In this document: positions 1-9,509 of the stretch, one piece after another
Numbering within the stretch: the first letter of the stretch is position 1
Layout of the letters: the number at the start of each line of letters is the position of its first letter
NCBI GenBank assembly: GCA_040219295.1
Contig: JAVJST010000011.1
Location: 372,001 to 436,000 of the forward strand
Direction of reading: 5' to 3'
From: JAVJST01 sp040219295
GTDB lineage: Bacteria > Pseudomonadota > Alphaproteobacteria > Rhodospirillales > Casp-alpha2
DNA: 64,000 bases
Made by a program: the position numbers and the translations under genes
The notes under the pieces: model-generated
Seen by the model: the letters and a program-made list of their open reading frames with translations, nothing else
The model's database searches: none
Told to the model about the DNA's origin: nothing

Positions 1-814
1 CTCGGTCCGGATGGCGCGGCACGACGATGGTCAGCAGACCGGGATGGCGGGCCGCGAGTTCGCGATGCACGCGGCCGGCGATGCGTTCCTCGCCGGCATG
101 GGTGCTGGATGCCAGCCAGCACGGCCGCCCGGCGATGGCCGCCGAAAGGGCGGCGACGGCGGCATCGTCGGCCGGCAGCGGATCGGCGGCGAGCTTGAGA
201 TTTCCGAAGGACGCGGTGTTGGCCGCACCGAGCTGGCGGAACCGGTCGGCATCGGTCTCCGTCTGTCCGAGACAGATGTCGAAACAGCCGAGCAGTTCAC
301 GCACCACGTTCGGGTGGCGTTGCCACTTCTCGAACGAGCGGCCCGACATCCGGCCGTTGACCAGCGCCATGGGCACCCCGCTGCGACGGCATTCGAGCAG
401 AAGATTGGGCCATAGTTCGGATTCGAACCACAACGCCCGGTCGGGACGCCAGTGTTGAAGGAAGCGCCGCACCCACGCCGGCCGGTCGACGGGTATGTAT
501 TGGTGAACGGCGCCGGCGGGCAGGCGCTCGGCCAGCAACGTCGCCGATGTCACGGTGCCGGTGGTGACAAGAATGTTGAGGTCGGAACGATGCTCCCGCA
601 TCCAGCCGATGACCGGCAGCATGGAAAGCGCTTCACCGACACTGGCACCATGCATCCAGACCAGGGGGCCCGCCGGCCGAGGTAGCGACGGCACGCCCAG
701 CCTTTCGCTGAAGCGCGCGCGGTCCTCGCGGCCGCGCACCCGCCGGCGCGCGAGATAGGCGCGGATCAGCGGCAGACCGGCAATGGTCGCAAATCGGTAG
801 AGCGCGAGCTTCAT
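1..814 (-). CDS. waaA: 3-deoxy-D-manno-octulosonic acid (Kdo) transferase, 5' part only
   Basis: This gene transfers Kdo from CMP-Kdo to lipid A precursor at the inner membrane. It starts with ATG at 814 and reads off the left edge, so only about 271 N-terminal residues are present. The visible part has an N-terminal hydrophobic segment (LALYRFATIAGLPL), the family signature LVWMHGASVGEALS with its catalytic Glu, LVTTGTVTSA, and WFESELWPNLL. These are hallmark WaaA/KdtA (glycosyltransferase family 30) segments. Its ATG overlaps the stop of the upstream acyltransferase gene (ATGA, 811-814), so the two are almost certainly co-translated. Identification is firm; the C-terminal half is outside the window. 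Confidence 0.95.
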   Translation of the reverse strand, partial: MKLALYRFATIAGLPLIRAYLARRRVRGREDRARFSERLGVPSLPRPAGPLVWMHGASVGEALSMLPVIGWMREHRSDLNILVTTGTVTSATLLAERLPAGAVHQYIPVDRPAWVRRFLQHWRPDRALWFESELWPNLLLECRRSGVPMALVNGRMSGRSFEKWQRHPNVVRELLGCFDICLGQTETDADRFRQLGAANTASFGNLKLAADPLPADDAAVAALSAAIAGRPCWLASSTHAGEERIAGRVHRELAARHPGLLTIVVPRHPDR

Positions 815-1530
815 GACGTTGTCTCGACAGGCTTGAGCGGCGCCGGATCGATCACCGCCTGGCCGACCATGCGATCGGCTTCGGCAGTGATGACGTTGAG
901 GCCGTCCTCGATCGCCCGGCGCGCAGCGTCGAGCGCCGATGCGTCCGCGTCGCGCGGCACGCTGACCGGGCTGCCCCAGACGATAACGCCCCTGTTGAAG
1001 GGCCAGGCAACGACGAACCGGTCCCAGGTGCCGAGCACACGCCGCCGGGCCACCGCGTACGTCGCCGGAATGACCGGAACACCCGACAGCTTGGCGACCG
1101 CCGCGATACCGTCGCTGGCCCGCATCCGGGGGCCGCGCGGACCATCCGGCGTGATGCCGACATAGCCGCCGGCCTTGAGGGTCGAGACCATCTTGCGAAG
1201 CGCGGCGGTGCCGCCCCTCGTGCTCGATCCGGTGACCGTATCGATCCCGAAGTGAGAGACCGTCTTGGCGATCAGGCGCCCGTCGCGGTGTTCTGAAATC
1301 AGCATCTCGATATCGCGGCCGCGCCGCCAGCAATAGGGCATCATCAGCAGCCGGCCATGCCAGAACGCAAGGATGAACGGCTTGCCCGCATCCCAGAACG
1401 CATCGGGAACGTCGCCGCGAACGATCTCCCACCGCGTCGTCGCGTGAACCAGGCGGATGTAGAGCGCGCCGACGAAACAGAGGACACCACGGACCCCGTC
1501 ATTCGCCAGCAATCGCTTGAGCGGCCGCAC
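811..1530 (-). CDS. DUF374 lysophospholipid acyltransferase-family protein
   Basis: This 239-residue protein resembles the DUF374 group of 1-acyl-glycerol-3-phosphate/lipid A acyltransferase-like proteins. It has an N-terminal hydrophobic stretch (VLCFVGALYIRLV), the motif FWHGRLLMMPY in the place of the usual HX4D block, a middle block with ISEHRDGRLI and GSSTRGGTAAL, and the conserved GITPDGPRGPR block. The start is GTG at 1530, with a GGGGCG stretch about 8 nt upstream. It lies 11 bp after the MsbA-like gene and overlaps waaA by 4 bp, so an envelope-lipid or LPS role is likely. The exact acyl donor and acceptor cannot be read from sequence. Confidence 0.88.
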   Translation of the reverse strand: MRPLKRLLANDGVRGVLCFVGALYIRLVHATTRWEIVRGDVPDAFWDAGKPFILAFWHGRLLMMPYCWRRGRDIEMLISEHRDGRLIAKTVSHFGIDTVTGSSTRGGTAALRKMVSTLKAGGYVGITPDGPRGPRMRASDGIAAVAKLSGVPVIPATYAVARRRVLGTWDRFVVAWPFNRGVIVWGSPVSVPRDADASALDAARRAIEDGLNVITAEADRMVGQAVIDPAPLKPVETTS

Positions 1531-1541
1531 GATCCGCGCCC

Positions 1542-3416
1542 CTAGGCCCCGGCGGCCCGGACGCCCGCCGGATCACCGGCCGCGTCGCCGTCGAGGTCGG
1601 CAACCGAATCGTTGTCGGCCCGGCCGAACTGCATGGCGTAGTACCGCGCGTAATGACCGCCGCTGGCCAGCAGCTCTTCGTGCGTGCCCTTCTCCACGAC
1701 CGCGCCCTGGTCGAGGACATAGATGATGTCGGCGTGCTGCACCGTCGACAACCGGTGGGCAATCACCACCGACGTGCGGTCCGTCATCAGGTGGTCGAGC
1801 GCATCGCGCACGTGTCGTTCGGACTCGCTGTCGAGCGCCGAGGTCGCCTCGTCGAGCAGCAGGATCGGCGCATCCTTGAGGATCGCCCGCGCGATCGCGA
1901 TGCGCTGGCGCTGCCCGCCCGAGAGCTTGGCGCCCTGTTCGCCGACCACGGTGTCGTAGCCGTCGGGCATGGCCGTAACAAAGTCGTGGGCGGCCGCCGC
2001 TTTCGCCGCCGCCTCGATCTCGGCGTCGCTGGCGTCCGGCCGGCCGAAGGCGATGTTGTTGCGGATGGTGTCGTCGAACAACGTTACTTCCTGACTGACC
2101 AGGCCGATGGCCTGCATCAGCGAGTCGTGGGTAACGCCGCGAACGTCCTGACCGTCGATCAGCACGGCGCCGGAATCGGTATCGAAGAAACGCGGAATCA
2201 GGTTGAGCACCGTGGTCTTGCCGGCGCCCGACGGACCGACGAGCGCGACCGTCGCGCCGGCCGGAATGTCAATGTCGACGGCCCGAAGCGCGGGTTGATC
2301 GCTGTCGGCGCCGTAGGCGAATGTCACGTTGTCGATCCGCACCGCGCCGCCGTCGACCTTCAGCGGCCCGGCATCCGGCGCATCGCGCACCTCGGGCTCG
2401 GTGTCGAGCACGTCGTACATGCGCTCTGCCCCGGCGAGGCCGGCCTGCACGCTGGCATTCAGGTTGGCCAGGCGTTTTGCCGGTTCGTAAGCCATCAGCA
2501 ACGCGGTGATAAACGAGAAGAACGATCCTGCATCGGTCGCGTTCTCGATCACCCGGTAGCCGCCGTAGACGACGACGAGACCGACGGCGATGCCGCCCAG
2601 CGTTTCCATCACCGGGCTCGACAGCGCGCGCGAACTGGCCGCCTTGAGGCTGAGCCGGAAGATGGTATCGACGATCCTGTCGAGACGGCTCTGCTCGTAA
2701 GCTTCCATCCGGTAGGCCTTGACCAGGCGGATGCCCTGGAACGTCTGGCTGGTCAGCGTCGTCATCTGGCCCATCTCGCCCTGGGCGATGACCACCGCCT
2801 TGCGCAGGCGCCGGCCCAGCCGGTAGATCGGATAGATTGCCAGCGGAAAGACGAGGAATGCGATGACCGCGAGTTCGGCATCCTGATAGAACATCACGCC
2901 GATCAGGAAAATCAGCGACAGCAAGTCCTTGCCCAGCGTCGTCAGGGCGTCCGAGACCGCGACACGCATGGCGTTGAGATCGACCGAGAACCGGGACACC
3001 AGGTCGCCGGTCTTGCGCCGCTGAAAGAAGCCGACGTCCATGCGCGCCAGATGGGCGAACAGCTGCTTCTGGAAATCGGCGACGATCTTGAAGCCGACGT
3101 AGCTCATCAGCGTGATCTGGGCGTAGTTGGCCGCACCCTTGACGAGGAAGGTCGCGACGATAGCGCCGCCGACGAGCCACAGCTTGTCGCGGTCGCGGGC
3201 GATGAAAAGGTCGTTGACCACCGGCTCCATGAGATAGGCGCTCAGCGCCGTCGCGGCGGCGACCACCGCCATGAAGAACGCGGCGATGACCAACGGCCGA
3301 ACGTAGTGGCGCACCCGGTCGCCGATCAGGCGCCGCATCAGGGCGCGCGTCGAAACGTCGCGCACCGCCTTCTTCTTGCCGGGCGAGCCGTCAGCAGTTT
3401 CCGTGTTTGAACTCAA
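1542..3416 (-). CDS. msbA: MsbA-like lipid exporter, ABC transporter fused permease/ATPase
   Basis: This 624-residue half-transporter has a six-helix permease domain (about residues 35-320) followed by an ABC ATPase. The ATPase shows Walker A GPSGAGKTT (about residue 393), the LSGGQRQRIAIARAI signature, Walker B ILLLDEATSALD and the switch His in VVIAHRLS. Family members flip lipid A core or other lipids across the inner membrane and work as homodimers. Its position ahead of a DUF374 acyltransferase and waaA supports a lipid A role. The start is TTG at 3416 with GGGGAA upstream; no ATG lies nearby. The general class is certain, the MsbA assignment is from context. Confidence 0.88.
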   Translation of the reverse strand: MSSNTETADGSPGKKKAVRDVSTRALMRRLIGDRVRHYVRPLVIAAFFMAVVAAATALSAYLMEPVVNDLFIARDRDKLWLVGGAIVATFLVKGAANYAQITLMSYVGFKIVADFQKQLFAHLARMDVGFFQRRKTGDLVSRFSVDLNAMRVAVSDALTTLGKDLLSLIFLIGVMFYQDAELAVIAFLVFPLAIYPIYRLGRRLRKAVVIAQGEMGQMTTLTSQTFQGIRLVKAYRMEAYEQSRLDRIVDTIFRLSLKAASSRALSSPVMETLGGIAVGLVVVYGGYRVIENATDAGSFFSFITALLMAYEPAKRLANLNASVQAGLAGAERMYDVLDTEPEVRDAPDAGPLKVDGGAVRIDNVTFAYGADSDQPALRAVDIDIPAGATVALVGPSGAGKTTVLNLIPRFFDTDSGAVLIDGQDVRGVTHDSLMQAIGLVSQEVTLFDDTIRNNIAFGRPDASDAEIEAAAKAAAAHDFVTAMPDGYDTVVGEQGAKLSGGQRQRIAIARAILKDAPILLLDEATSALDSESERHVRDALDHLMTDRTSVVIAHRLSTVQHADIIYVLDQGAVVEKGTHEELLASGGHYARYYAMQFGRADNDSVADLDGDAAGDPAGVRAAGA

Positions 3417-3495
3417 GGGCTTAATTCCCCAAGTGGTGATGCCGGTACATTACCACGCGGGGCGGCGGCGGGACCAGCGGTGTGACCCGCCGGCG

Positions 3496-4836
3496 CTACT
3501 TCCCGGCGACTGTCATGCCGTCGATGCGCACGCTAGGCGAATCGGTGCCGTACTTGAACTTGAGGTCGTCGGCCGCCGTCAGGTTGGCGAACATGTCGAT
3601 GAGGTTGCCGGCGATGGTGATCTCACTCACCGGGTAGGCGATCTCGCCGTTCTCGATCCAGAAACCCGACGCGCCGCGGCTGTAGTCGCCGGTCACGCCG
3701 TTGACGCCCATGCCGATCAGCTCGGTGACCAGGAGTCCCTTGTCGATGGCGCCGATCAGTTCGGCGCGACTGATCTTGCCCGGTTCGAGATAGAGGTTGG
3801 TCACCGACGGCGACGGCGGCGAGCTTGTGCCGCGCGCCGCATGACCGGTCGATTCGAGACCGAGCTCGCGCGCCGCATGCAGATCCAGAATCCAGGTCGT
3901 CAGGCGGCCGTCCTCGATGACGTTGCGTTTCGCCGTCGCCAGCCCCTCGGCGTCGAACGGCTTGGAACGCAGTCCGCGCGGCCTGAGCGGATCGTCGGTC
4001 ACGACGACGCCGGCCGGGAACACGCTCTCGCCCATCTTGTCCTTGAGAAAACTGGTGCCTCGCGCGATGGCACTACCGTTGATCGCGCCCGCCAGGTGCC
4101 CGAGCAGGCTGCCGGCGACGCGCGGATCGTAGACCACCGGCACCGAGGCCGACGAGATCTTTTGCGGGTTGAGACGCGCCACAGCCTTCTCGCCGGCGAG
4201 GCGCCCGACCGTGGCGGGATCGTCGAGGTCCTCGGCGAAGACCGTGCTCGAATACTCGTAATCGCGCTCCATGGCGGTGCCTTCGCCGGCCAGCACGCTG
4301 GCGCTGATCGAGGAGCGCGTGCCGGCGCGCTCACCGCGAAAGCCGTTCGATGCGGCAAGCGCCACGCGCGAACGTCCGAAGCTGGCTTCGGCGCCTTCCG
4401 AGTTGGTCACGCCCGTCACCGCGCGGGCGGCGTCCTCGGCGGCCCGGGCGCGGGCCTCAAGGATCTCCGTGCTCGGCTCGCCGGGATCGTCGAGGTCGAT
4501 CTCCTCGTAATCCGAGCCGATCCGCTCGGCATCCGCGAGACCGCAAAACTGGTCCTCGGGCACCGTCTCGGCCATGGCGACGGCGCGTTCGACCAGATCG
4601 TCGAGGGCTTCCGGCGTCACGTCCGAGCTCGACACGCAGGCCTGCCGCTTGCCCTTGAAGACCCGGAGGCCAAGGTCGGCCCCTTCCGAACGTTCGAGGT
4701 GTTCGATCTCGCCGAGCCGGACGGCGATGGAAACGGATGTTCCGTCGACGAAGATGGCGTCGGCTGAATCGGCCCCGGCCTTGCGGGCGCGGGCGAGCAG
4801 ATCGTCGAGGAGCTGGAGGCGATGTTCGGCGGTCAT
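3496..4836 (-). CDS. pmbA: TldE/PmbA-type metalloprotease partner protein
   Basis: This 446-residue protein matches TldE/PmbA, the subunit that pairs with TldD to form a heterodimeric zinc protease involved in peptide maturation and turnover. Diagnostic segments are GADSADAIFVDG, IEHLERSEGADLGLRVFKG, VPVVYDPRVAGSLLGHL and the C-terminal GVNGVTGDYSRGASGFWIENG. As expected for TldE it lacks the HExxxH zinc motif, which sits in TldD at 21367-22818. An open frame continues upstream to 5640, but that is a shadow of the neighbouring gene. The ATG at 4836 follows that gene's stop by 5 bp and gives the family's usual length. Confidence 0.95.
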   Translation of the reverse strand: MTAEHRLQLLDDLLARARKAGADSADAIFVDGTSVSIAVRLGEIEHLERSEGADLGLRVFKGKRQACVSSSDVTPEALDDLVERAVAMAETVPEDQFCGLADAERIGSDYEEIDLDDPGEPSTEILEARARAAEDAARAVTGVTNSEGAEASFGRSRVALAASNGFRGERAGTRSSISASVLAGEGTAMERDYEYSSTVFAEDLDDPATVGRLAGEKAVARLNPQKISSASVPVVYDPRVAGSLLGHLAGAINGSAIARGTSFLKDKMGESVFPAGVVVTDDPLRPRGLRSKPFDAEGLATAKRNVIEDGRLTTWILDLHAARELGLESTGHAARGTSSPPSPSVTNLYLEPGKISRAELIGAIDKGLLVTELIGMGVNGVTGDYSRGASGFWIENGEIAYPVSEITIAGNLIDMFANLTAADDLKFKYGTDSPSVRIDGMTVAGK

Positions 4837-4841
4837 GCGGT

Positions 4842-7800
4842 CTATATGTGATAATCCGCCGGAGGCCGCAAGCGCGCGAGGCACCGCTTGATCCACTTCG
4901 CGGTCAGTTTCTCCTGCACGCCGTTCTGGCGCAGCCGGTCCCTGAGGCAGCCGAAGTCGACATGGTCGAGGGGCTGATCCTGGTTGAAGCAGGAATAGAC
5001 GACCGACTCCTGGCCGGTCTCGGGATCGACGTGGCGCTGCAGGCACTGGGCGCAGATTTCCTTCATCATGCACTGCATCGGCGAGTTGATCGAGCCGATC
5101 GCCGCGTGACCCGGCTTGAAATACGCCTTCAGCCTTTCGTGCCGTGCCTGCTTGACCGCGTTCATCATGCCATCGGAACCGATGGCGATGATCCGGTCGG
5201 CCTCGTCGAGGCCGATGCCTACGGGCCCGAGTTCGCCCTCGGCGTAGGCGCGCATCGCCTCGACGATGTTGCCGACAAAGGAACGGTCCTGGGGTCGGCC
5301 GGGCTTGAACCCGGGCCCGACGTCGCAGCACCAGACGACCATGTCGGCTGCCGCCTCGATGTTGTCCTCGTGGTAGCGGTCTTGCGCGTTCTTGTAGCCG
5401 GCGAAGTAGAGCACCCGGGCGCCGCGCCCGCGCAGCGCCTGGCCGATCGAGAACAGCACCGCGTTGCCAAGCCCGCCGCCGACGAGCACGACCGTCTCGT
5501 TTGGCACGATCTCGGTCGGCGTCCCGGTCGGTCCCATCAGCACGACCGGCTCGCCGGGTTGCAGGTGCGCGCACAGATCGGACGAACCGCCCATTTCGAG
5601 CGCGATCACCGAGACCAGTCCCTTCTCGCGATCGACCCATGCACCGGTCATGGCGAGGCCCTCCATCGCCAGCGTGGTGCCGTCGACGCGGGGCGCCAGC
5701 GCCTCGAAGTTCTGCAACCGGTAGAACTGGCCGGGCTGGAAGGTCCGGGCCGCGCGCGGCGCGCGGACGATGACCTCGACGATGGTCGGCGTCAGGCGGA
5801 TGACCTCGTGCACCGTCGGGCGCAGGCTCTGGTCGAGGTGTTCGCGCACATGCCCGAGGTCGCCCGGTGTCGGCGTGCGGCGCGCCAGCGTGCGCGAGAT
5901 CACCGGATAGCCCTGCTTGGCGCTGCCCATGGCACCGACCACGTTGCCCTTGTAGCTGGGATGCAGGTCGCCGAAGAAGCTGACGTCGCAGCCATCGTCA
6001 TTGAGCGATATCATGACTTGCGGCGTCTGCGGTTTGGTCAGCGGTTCCGGGTGAACCGGCTCGCCGTCTTCGTCGATGGCGGCGAAGTACTTGCCGTCGA
6101 GCTTGTAGAGGCCGCCGCGCTCGCGCGCGAGCACGGTGTTGGGCTGGGTGCCCGCGGCGACCAGAACCGTGCGCGCCGCAAGAACGATGTCGTCGCCGGT
6201 GCCCGAGAGTTTGCCGTCGTCGTCGATCTGCTGGCGTTCGAGATGGATCGCCTTGGTACGGCCGTCGTCGTCGACGTCGATGGCGGTCGGCGACAACAGC
6301 TCGGCGAAGCGCACGCCTTCTTCCATCGCCTTCTCGACTTCCTCGTGATTGAGAGTGTAGCTCGGCGCGTCGACCATGCGCCGGCGGTAGGCGAGGGTCA
6401 CCCCGCCCCAGCCGTTGAGCAGTTCCAGCAGGCGCGGCTCGCGGCCTTCGGCATCGGCCGCAGCCCGTTCGTCGCGAATGGCACGCGCGTGGTTGAGGAA
6501 CTCGTCGGCGATTGCGGCCTCGGCGTGATCCCATCCGGCGCGCGCGCCGTCCTCGCCCAATTCCTCGCTCAGGGTTTCGTAGCGCTTGAGGAACTTCTCG
6601 ACCTGCACGACATAGTAGGCCAGCGATTCGGTCGCGGTATCGATCGCCGTCAGGCCGCCGCCGATGACGACGACCGGCAGCCGGATCTGCAGATTGGCGA
6701 TGTTGTCGGGCTTGGCCGCGCCGGTGAGCTGCAGCGCCATCAGGAAATCCGATGCCTGACGCACGCCGGGCGCGAGACCATTGGGAATGTTGAGCACCGT
6801 CGGCTTGCCCGCCCCGGCGCACAGCGCGATGTGATCGAAACCCATGGCGTAGGCCGAGTCCTCGGCCAGCGCGCCGCCGAAGCGCGTTCCGCCGAACATC
6901 GAGAACTCAGGCCGCCGCTCGAGCAGCAGGCGGATGATCTTCAGGTAGTTCTTGTCCCAGCGCACGGTGATGCCGTACTCGGCGACGCCGCCGAACCCGG
7001 CCATGACCCGGTCATCGAGTTCGTCGCGAATGTCGTCGATGCGGTGAACCGGGCGAAATGGATGGCGCTTGCCCCGGGCATCGACGCCCGAGAGCCGGGC
7101 GTCGAGCGGTTCGATCTTGGCGCCGTCGATGGCCGCGACCATGTGCCCGTCGTTGATCAGGTGATGGGCCAGGGTGAAGCCCGCCGGACCGAGGCCGACC
7201 ACCAGCACCTTGTAGCCCGTCGTCGCCTTCGGGTACGGCCTTCTGATGTGAAGCGGATTCCAGCGCGTCAGCAGGCTGTAGATCTCGAAACCCCAGGGCA
7301 GTTCCAGCACGTCGTTGAGCGTCCGTGTCTCGGCCATCGGAATGTTGACCGGGTCCTGCTTCTGGTAGACGCAGGCCTTCATGCAGTCGTTGCAGATGCG
7401 GTGCCCGGTGCCGGCGATCATCGGGTTGTCAACGACGGCAATGCCGAGCGCGCCGACCAGATGGCCGTCGGCCTTGGCGACGTGCATCTCGGAGATCTTT
7501 TCCTCGAGCGGGCAGCCGGTCAGATTGACGCCGAACACGGTCTGGCGGAAATCGCCGGTCTTCTTGTCGCGCAGCCCCTTGGAGCACGAGTCCTTGTCCT
7601 GGTTGTGACAGAAGATGCAGTAGTGCGCTTCCGACAGCGCGGCCGCGAGATCGGCGCCCTTGTCGGTCAGCTTGAAGCCGGGCCGGCGGCGCAGATGATC
7701 GGCGGCGATGACCTTCACGTCCGCCTCGCCGGACCGCGCCGCCTCGAGATGCGGCACCAGGTTCATGAAATCGAGCCGGCCCGGTTCCTTGAACAGGACG

Positions 7801-8366
7801 CTCGGCCCCAGCGCCCGGCCGGCGCCATGGGTGCGCCACGCGGCGTAGCGTGCCGCGGCCTCCAGCGCTTCGGCGTTCGCGGCCTCGTCGGTCATCCAGC
7901 CGTTGACCTTGTCGGCATAAAGCGCGTCGGTGACGGGTCCGCCGAGCGCCGCTTCGATAGCGGCCGCCACCGCGCCGCCGTCGAGCGTCGCGGCCTCGTC
8001 CGGCTTGATCTTCTTGAGTGCGGTGCGCTGCACGAACAGACGGCGGCAGGCGAACACCGGCGCCAGCGCCTGGTGTTCGGCGGCTCGCGCGCGGAGATCG
8101 CCGGCAATGCCGAACAGTTCTCCGATGAAGTCGTCGACGTGCGGCGCAAGCGCGATCAGCAGTTCGGATTCGGCCGAGGCCGCGAAGGCTTCGGGCGCGG
8201 CGGCAACGACCTCGCGCGCGGTTTCGAGGGCCTGGCGCAGTTCCGCATCGGCATCGCCGAGATACTCGAGAAACGCCGCGTCGACCCGGACAAGGCCGTC
8301 ACGGCTGTAGAGGTCTTCGAAGGTCAGCCCGAAGGCAAGGTCCAGTCGGAGGGCGTCCGTCGTCAT
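4842..8366 (-). CDS. Large Nfn/GltD-like flavoprotein fused to an FNR/PyrK-like electron-transfer module
   Basis: This 1174-residue protein combines parts normally made as two subunits. The first 240 residues are a helical region I do not recognise. Next comes a GltD-type cysteine domain (Cys 250, 253, 261, 285, 325, 328, 332), then an FAD/NAD(P) oxidoreductase with GLGPAGFTLA (about 391) and VVVIGGGLTAIDTA. The last 300 residues look like the NfnA/PyrK FAD subunit: FQPGQFYRLQNF, VVLVGGGLGNAVLF, and a terminal cysteine cluster (CMMKEICAQC plus a later Cys) typical of a [2Fe-2S] site. It probably passes electrons between NAD(P)H and a low-potential carrier; the fpr gene lies just upstream. Start ATG 8366 has GAGG about 9 nt upstream. 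Confidence 0.82.
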   Translation of the reverse strand: MTTDALRLDLAFGLTFEDLYSRDGLVRVDAAFLEYLGDADAELRQALETAREVVAAAPEAFAASAESELLIALAPHVDDFIGELFGIAGDLRARAAEHQALAPVFACRRLFVQRTALKKIKPDEAATLDGGAVAAAIEAALGGPVTDALYADKVNGWMTDEAANAEALEAAARYAAWRTHGAGRALGPSVLFKEPGRLDFMNLVPHLEAARSGEADVKVIAADHLRRRPGFKLTDKGADLAAALSEAHYCIFCHNQDKDSCSKGLRDKKTGDFRQTVFGVNLTGCPLEEKISEMHVAKADGHLVGALGIAVVDNPMIAGTGHRICNDCMKACVYQKQDPVNIPMAETRTLNDVLELPWGFEIYSLLTRWNPLHIRRPYPKATTGYKVLVVGLGPAGFTLAHHLINDGHMVAAIDGAKIEPLDARLSGVDARGKRHPFRPVHRIDDIRDELDDRVMAGFGGVAEYGITVRWDKNYLKIIRLLLERRPEFSMFGGTRFGGALAEDSAYAMGFDHIALCAGAGKPTVLNIPNGLAPGVRQASDFLMALQLTGAAKPDNIANLQIRLPVVVIGGGLTAIDTATESLAYYVVQVEKFLKRYETLSEELGEDGARAGWDHAEAAIADEFLNHARAIRDERAAADAEGREPRLLELLNGWGGVTLAYRRRMVDAPSYTLNHEEVEKAMEEGVRFAELLSPTAIDVDDDGRTKAIHLERQQIDDDGKLSGTGDDIVLAARTVLVAAGTQPNTVLARERGGLYKLDGKYFAAIDEDGEPVHPEPLTKPQTPQVMISLNDDGCDVSFFGDLHPSYKGNVVGAMGSAKQGYPVISRTLARRTPTPGDLGHVREHLDQSLRPTVHEVIRLTPTIVEVIVRAPRAARTFQPGQFYRLQNFEALAPRVDGTTLAMEGLAMTGAWVDREKGLVSVIALEMGGSSDLCAHLQPGEPVVLMGPTGTPTEIVPNETVVLVGGGLGNAVLFSIGQALRGRGARVLYFAGYKNAQDRYHEDNIEAAADMVVWCCDVGPGFKPGRPQDRSFVGNIVEAMRAYAEGELGPVGIGLDEADRIIAIGSDGMMNAVKQARHERLKAYFKPGHAAIGSINSPMQCMMKEICAQCLQRHVDPETGQESVVYSCFNQDQPLDHVDFGCLRDRLRQNGVQEKLTAKWIKRCLARLRPPADYHI

Positions 8367-8457
8367 CAGCTCTGCCTCGATGTCGCCGAGTGCGTAGCCG
8401 GGAGCATATAGGGCGAGGCGCGCCCAGATAAAGGAAAAGGGGGGCCCCGGGGCGATT

Positions 8458-8539
8458 CCTCACCCGTCGTCGGGCTCCGGGTGAGGTTTTCCTTTGCCAG
8501 CCCCTCATGCTGAGCCTGTCGAAGTATGAGAGGGCTGGC
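8458..8539. repeat. Two adjacent hairpins of a dispersed palindromic repeat; possible terminator
   Basis: The 190-bp gap between two minus-strand genes holds two hairpins. The first pairs CCTCACCCG (8458-8466) with CGGGTGAGG (8478-8486) and is followed by TTTT on the plus strand. The second pairs GCCAGCCC-CTCAT (8496-8508) with ATGAG-AGGGCTGGC (8526-8539), with CTGAGCCTGTCGAAG in the loop. The same words recur at 21285-21356. This resembles short palindromic repeats scattered through many alphaproteobacterial genomes. Confidence 0.6.
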
Positions 8540-8556
8540 GGGAACCCGGTCGTGAC

Positions 8557-9408
8557 TCAGTCGGCGAACGCCTTCTCGACGACGTAATCGCCGGGCTGGG
8601 AGTTGGAACCTTCGGTGAAGCCGCGGGCCTCGACCAGGGCGGCGGTATCCTTGAGCATGCCGATCGAGCCGCAGATCATGACGCGGTCGGTCGCCGGGTC
8701 GAGCGGCGCCTTGCGGATCTCCTTGAACAGCTGGCCGTTCTCGATCCGCGAGGTGATGCGCCCGACGCGGTGATAGTCCTCCTGGGTCACGCTGGTATCG
8801 TGGATCAGCTTGCCTTCGACGAACTCGCCGATCAGCGGGTCGGCCTCGAGCGAACCGACGATGTCGTAGCCGTACTGCAGTTCGGCGACCGTGCGGCAGG
8901 TATGGGTCAGCACCACGTTCTCGAACTTCTCGTACGTTTCCGGGTCGCGGATCAGGCTGACGAACGGGGCGATGCCGGTGCCGGTGGAGAACATGTAGAG
9001 GGTCTTGGCCGGCGTCAGTGCATCGAGGGTAAGGGTGCCGGTCGGCTTCCTGCCGAGCAGCACCGGGTCGCCTTCCCTGACGTGCTGAAGGCGCGACGTC
9101 AGCGGGCCGTTCTGCACCTTGATCGAGAAGAACTCGAGCTCGTCGTCCCACGCCGGGCTGGCGATCGAATACGCACGCAGCAGCGGTCTGCCGGCGTTGA
9201 ACAGGCCCAGCATGACGAACTCGCCCGAGCGAAAGCGGAACGAGGCCGGACGGGTGATGCGGAACGAGAACAGCCGGTCGGTCCAGTGCTTCACCGAGAC
9301 CACGGTTTCCTGGGTCAGCGAACCCGGCAGCGGCTGGTCCTGCGGCTCGATCGCGAAACCGCCTTCCGGTTCGAGGTCGTCCGGCTGAAAATCCAAATCA
9401 AGAGACAT
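8557..9408 (-). CDS. fpr: Ferredoxin/flavodoxin-NADP+ reductase
   Basis: This 283-residue protein is a bacterial-type ferredoxin-NADP reductase. It has the FAD-binding RAYSIAS motif, the NADP-binding GTGIAPFVSLIRDPE segment, VMICGSIGML, and the C-terminal GDYVVEKAFAD ending typical of subclass I bacterial FPRs. It shuttles electrons between NADPH and ferredoxin or flavodoxin in the cytoplasm. The ATG at 9408 is preferred to an in-frame TTG at 9414. The gene sits upstream of and in the same orientation as the large Nfn-like fusion protein, which suggests a shared electron-transfer task, though a hairpin-rich 190-bp gap separates them. Confidence 0.95.
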   Translation of the reverse strand: MSLDLDFQPDDLEPEGGFAIEPQDQPLPGSLTQETVVSVKHWTDRLFSFRITRPASFRFRSGEFVMLGLFNAGRPLLRAYSIASPAWDDELEFFSIKVQNGPLTSRLQHVREGDPVLLGRKPTGTLTLDALTPAKTLYMFSTGTGIAPFVSLIRDPETYEKFENVVLTHTCRTVAELQYGYDIVGSLEADPLIGEFVEGKLIHDTSVTQEDYHRVGRITSRIENGQLFKEIRKAPLDPATDRVMICGSIGMLKDTAALVEARGFTEGSNSQPGDYVVEKAFAD

Positions 9409-9509
9409 TGTCAAAACCCGTCTTTTTTGTTACGTCGCAGCCGCTTCGGCCCGTTCCAGATGGCTTAACTAAGCATATTCACATTAAAATCAAGTTATAA
9501 TTTTTTATG

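Noticed and set aside
4737..8411. A 1224-residue open frame on the plus strand
   Set aside because: It is antisense to the large flavoprotein gene, has a Val/Arg/Asp-heavy shadow composition and no domain. High GC content leaves such frames open.
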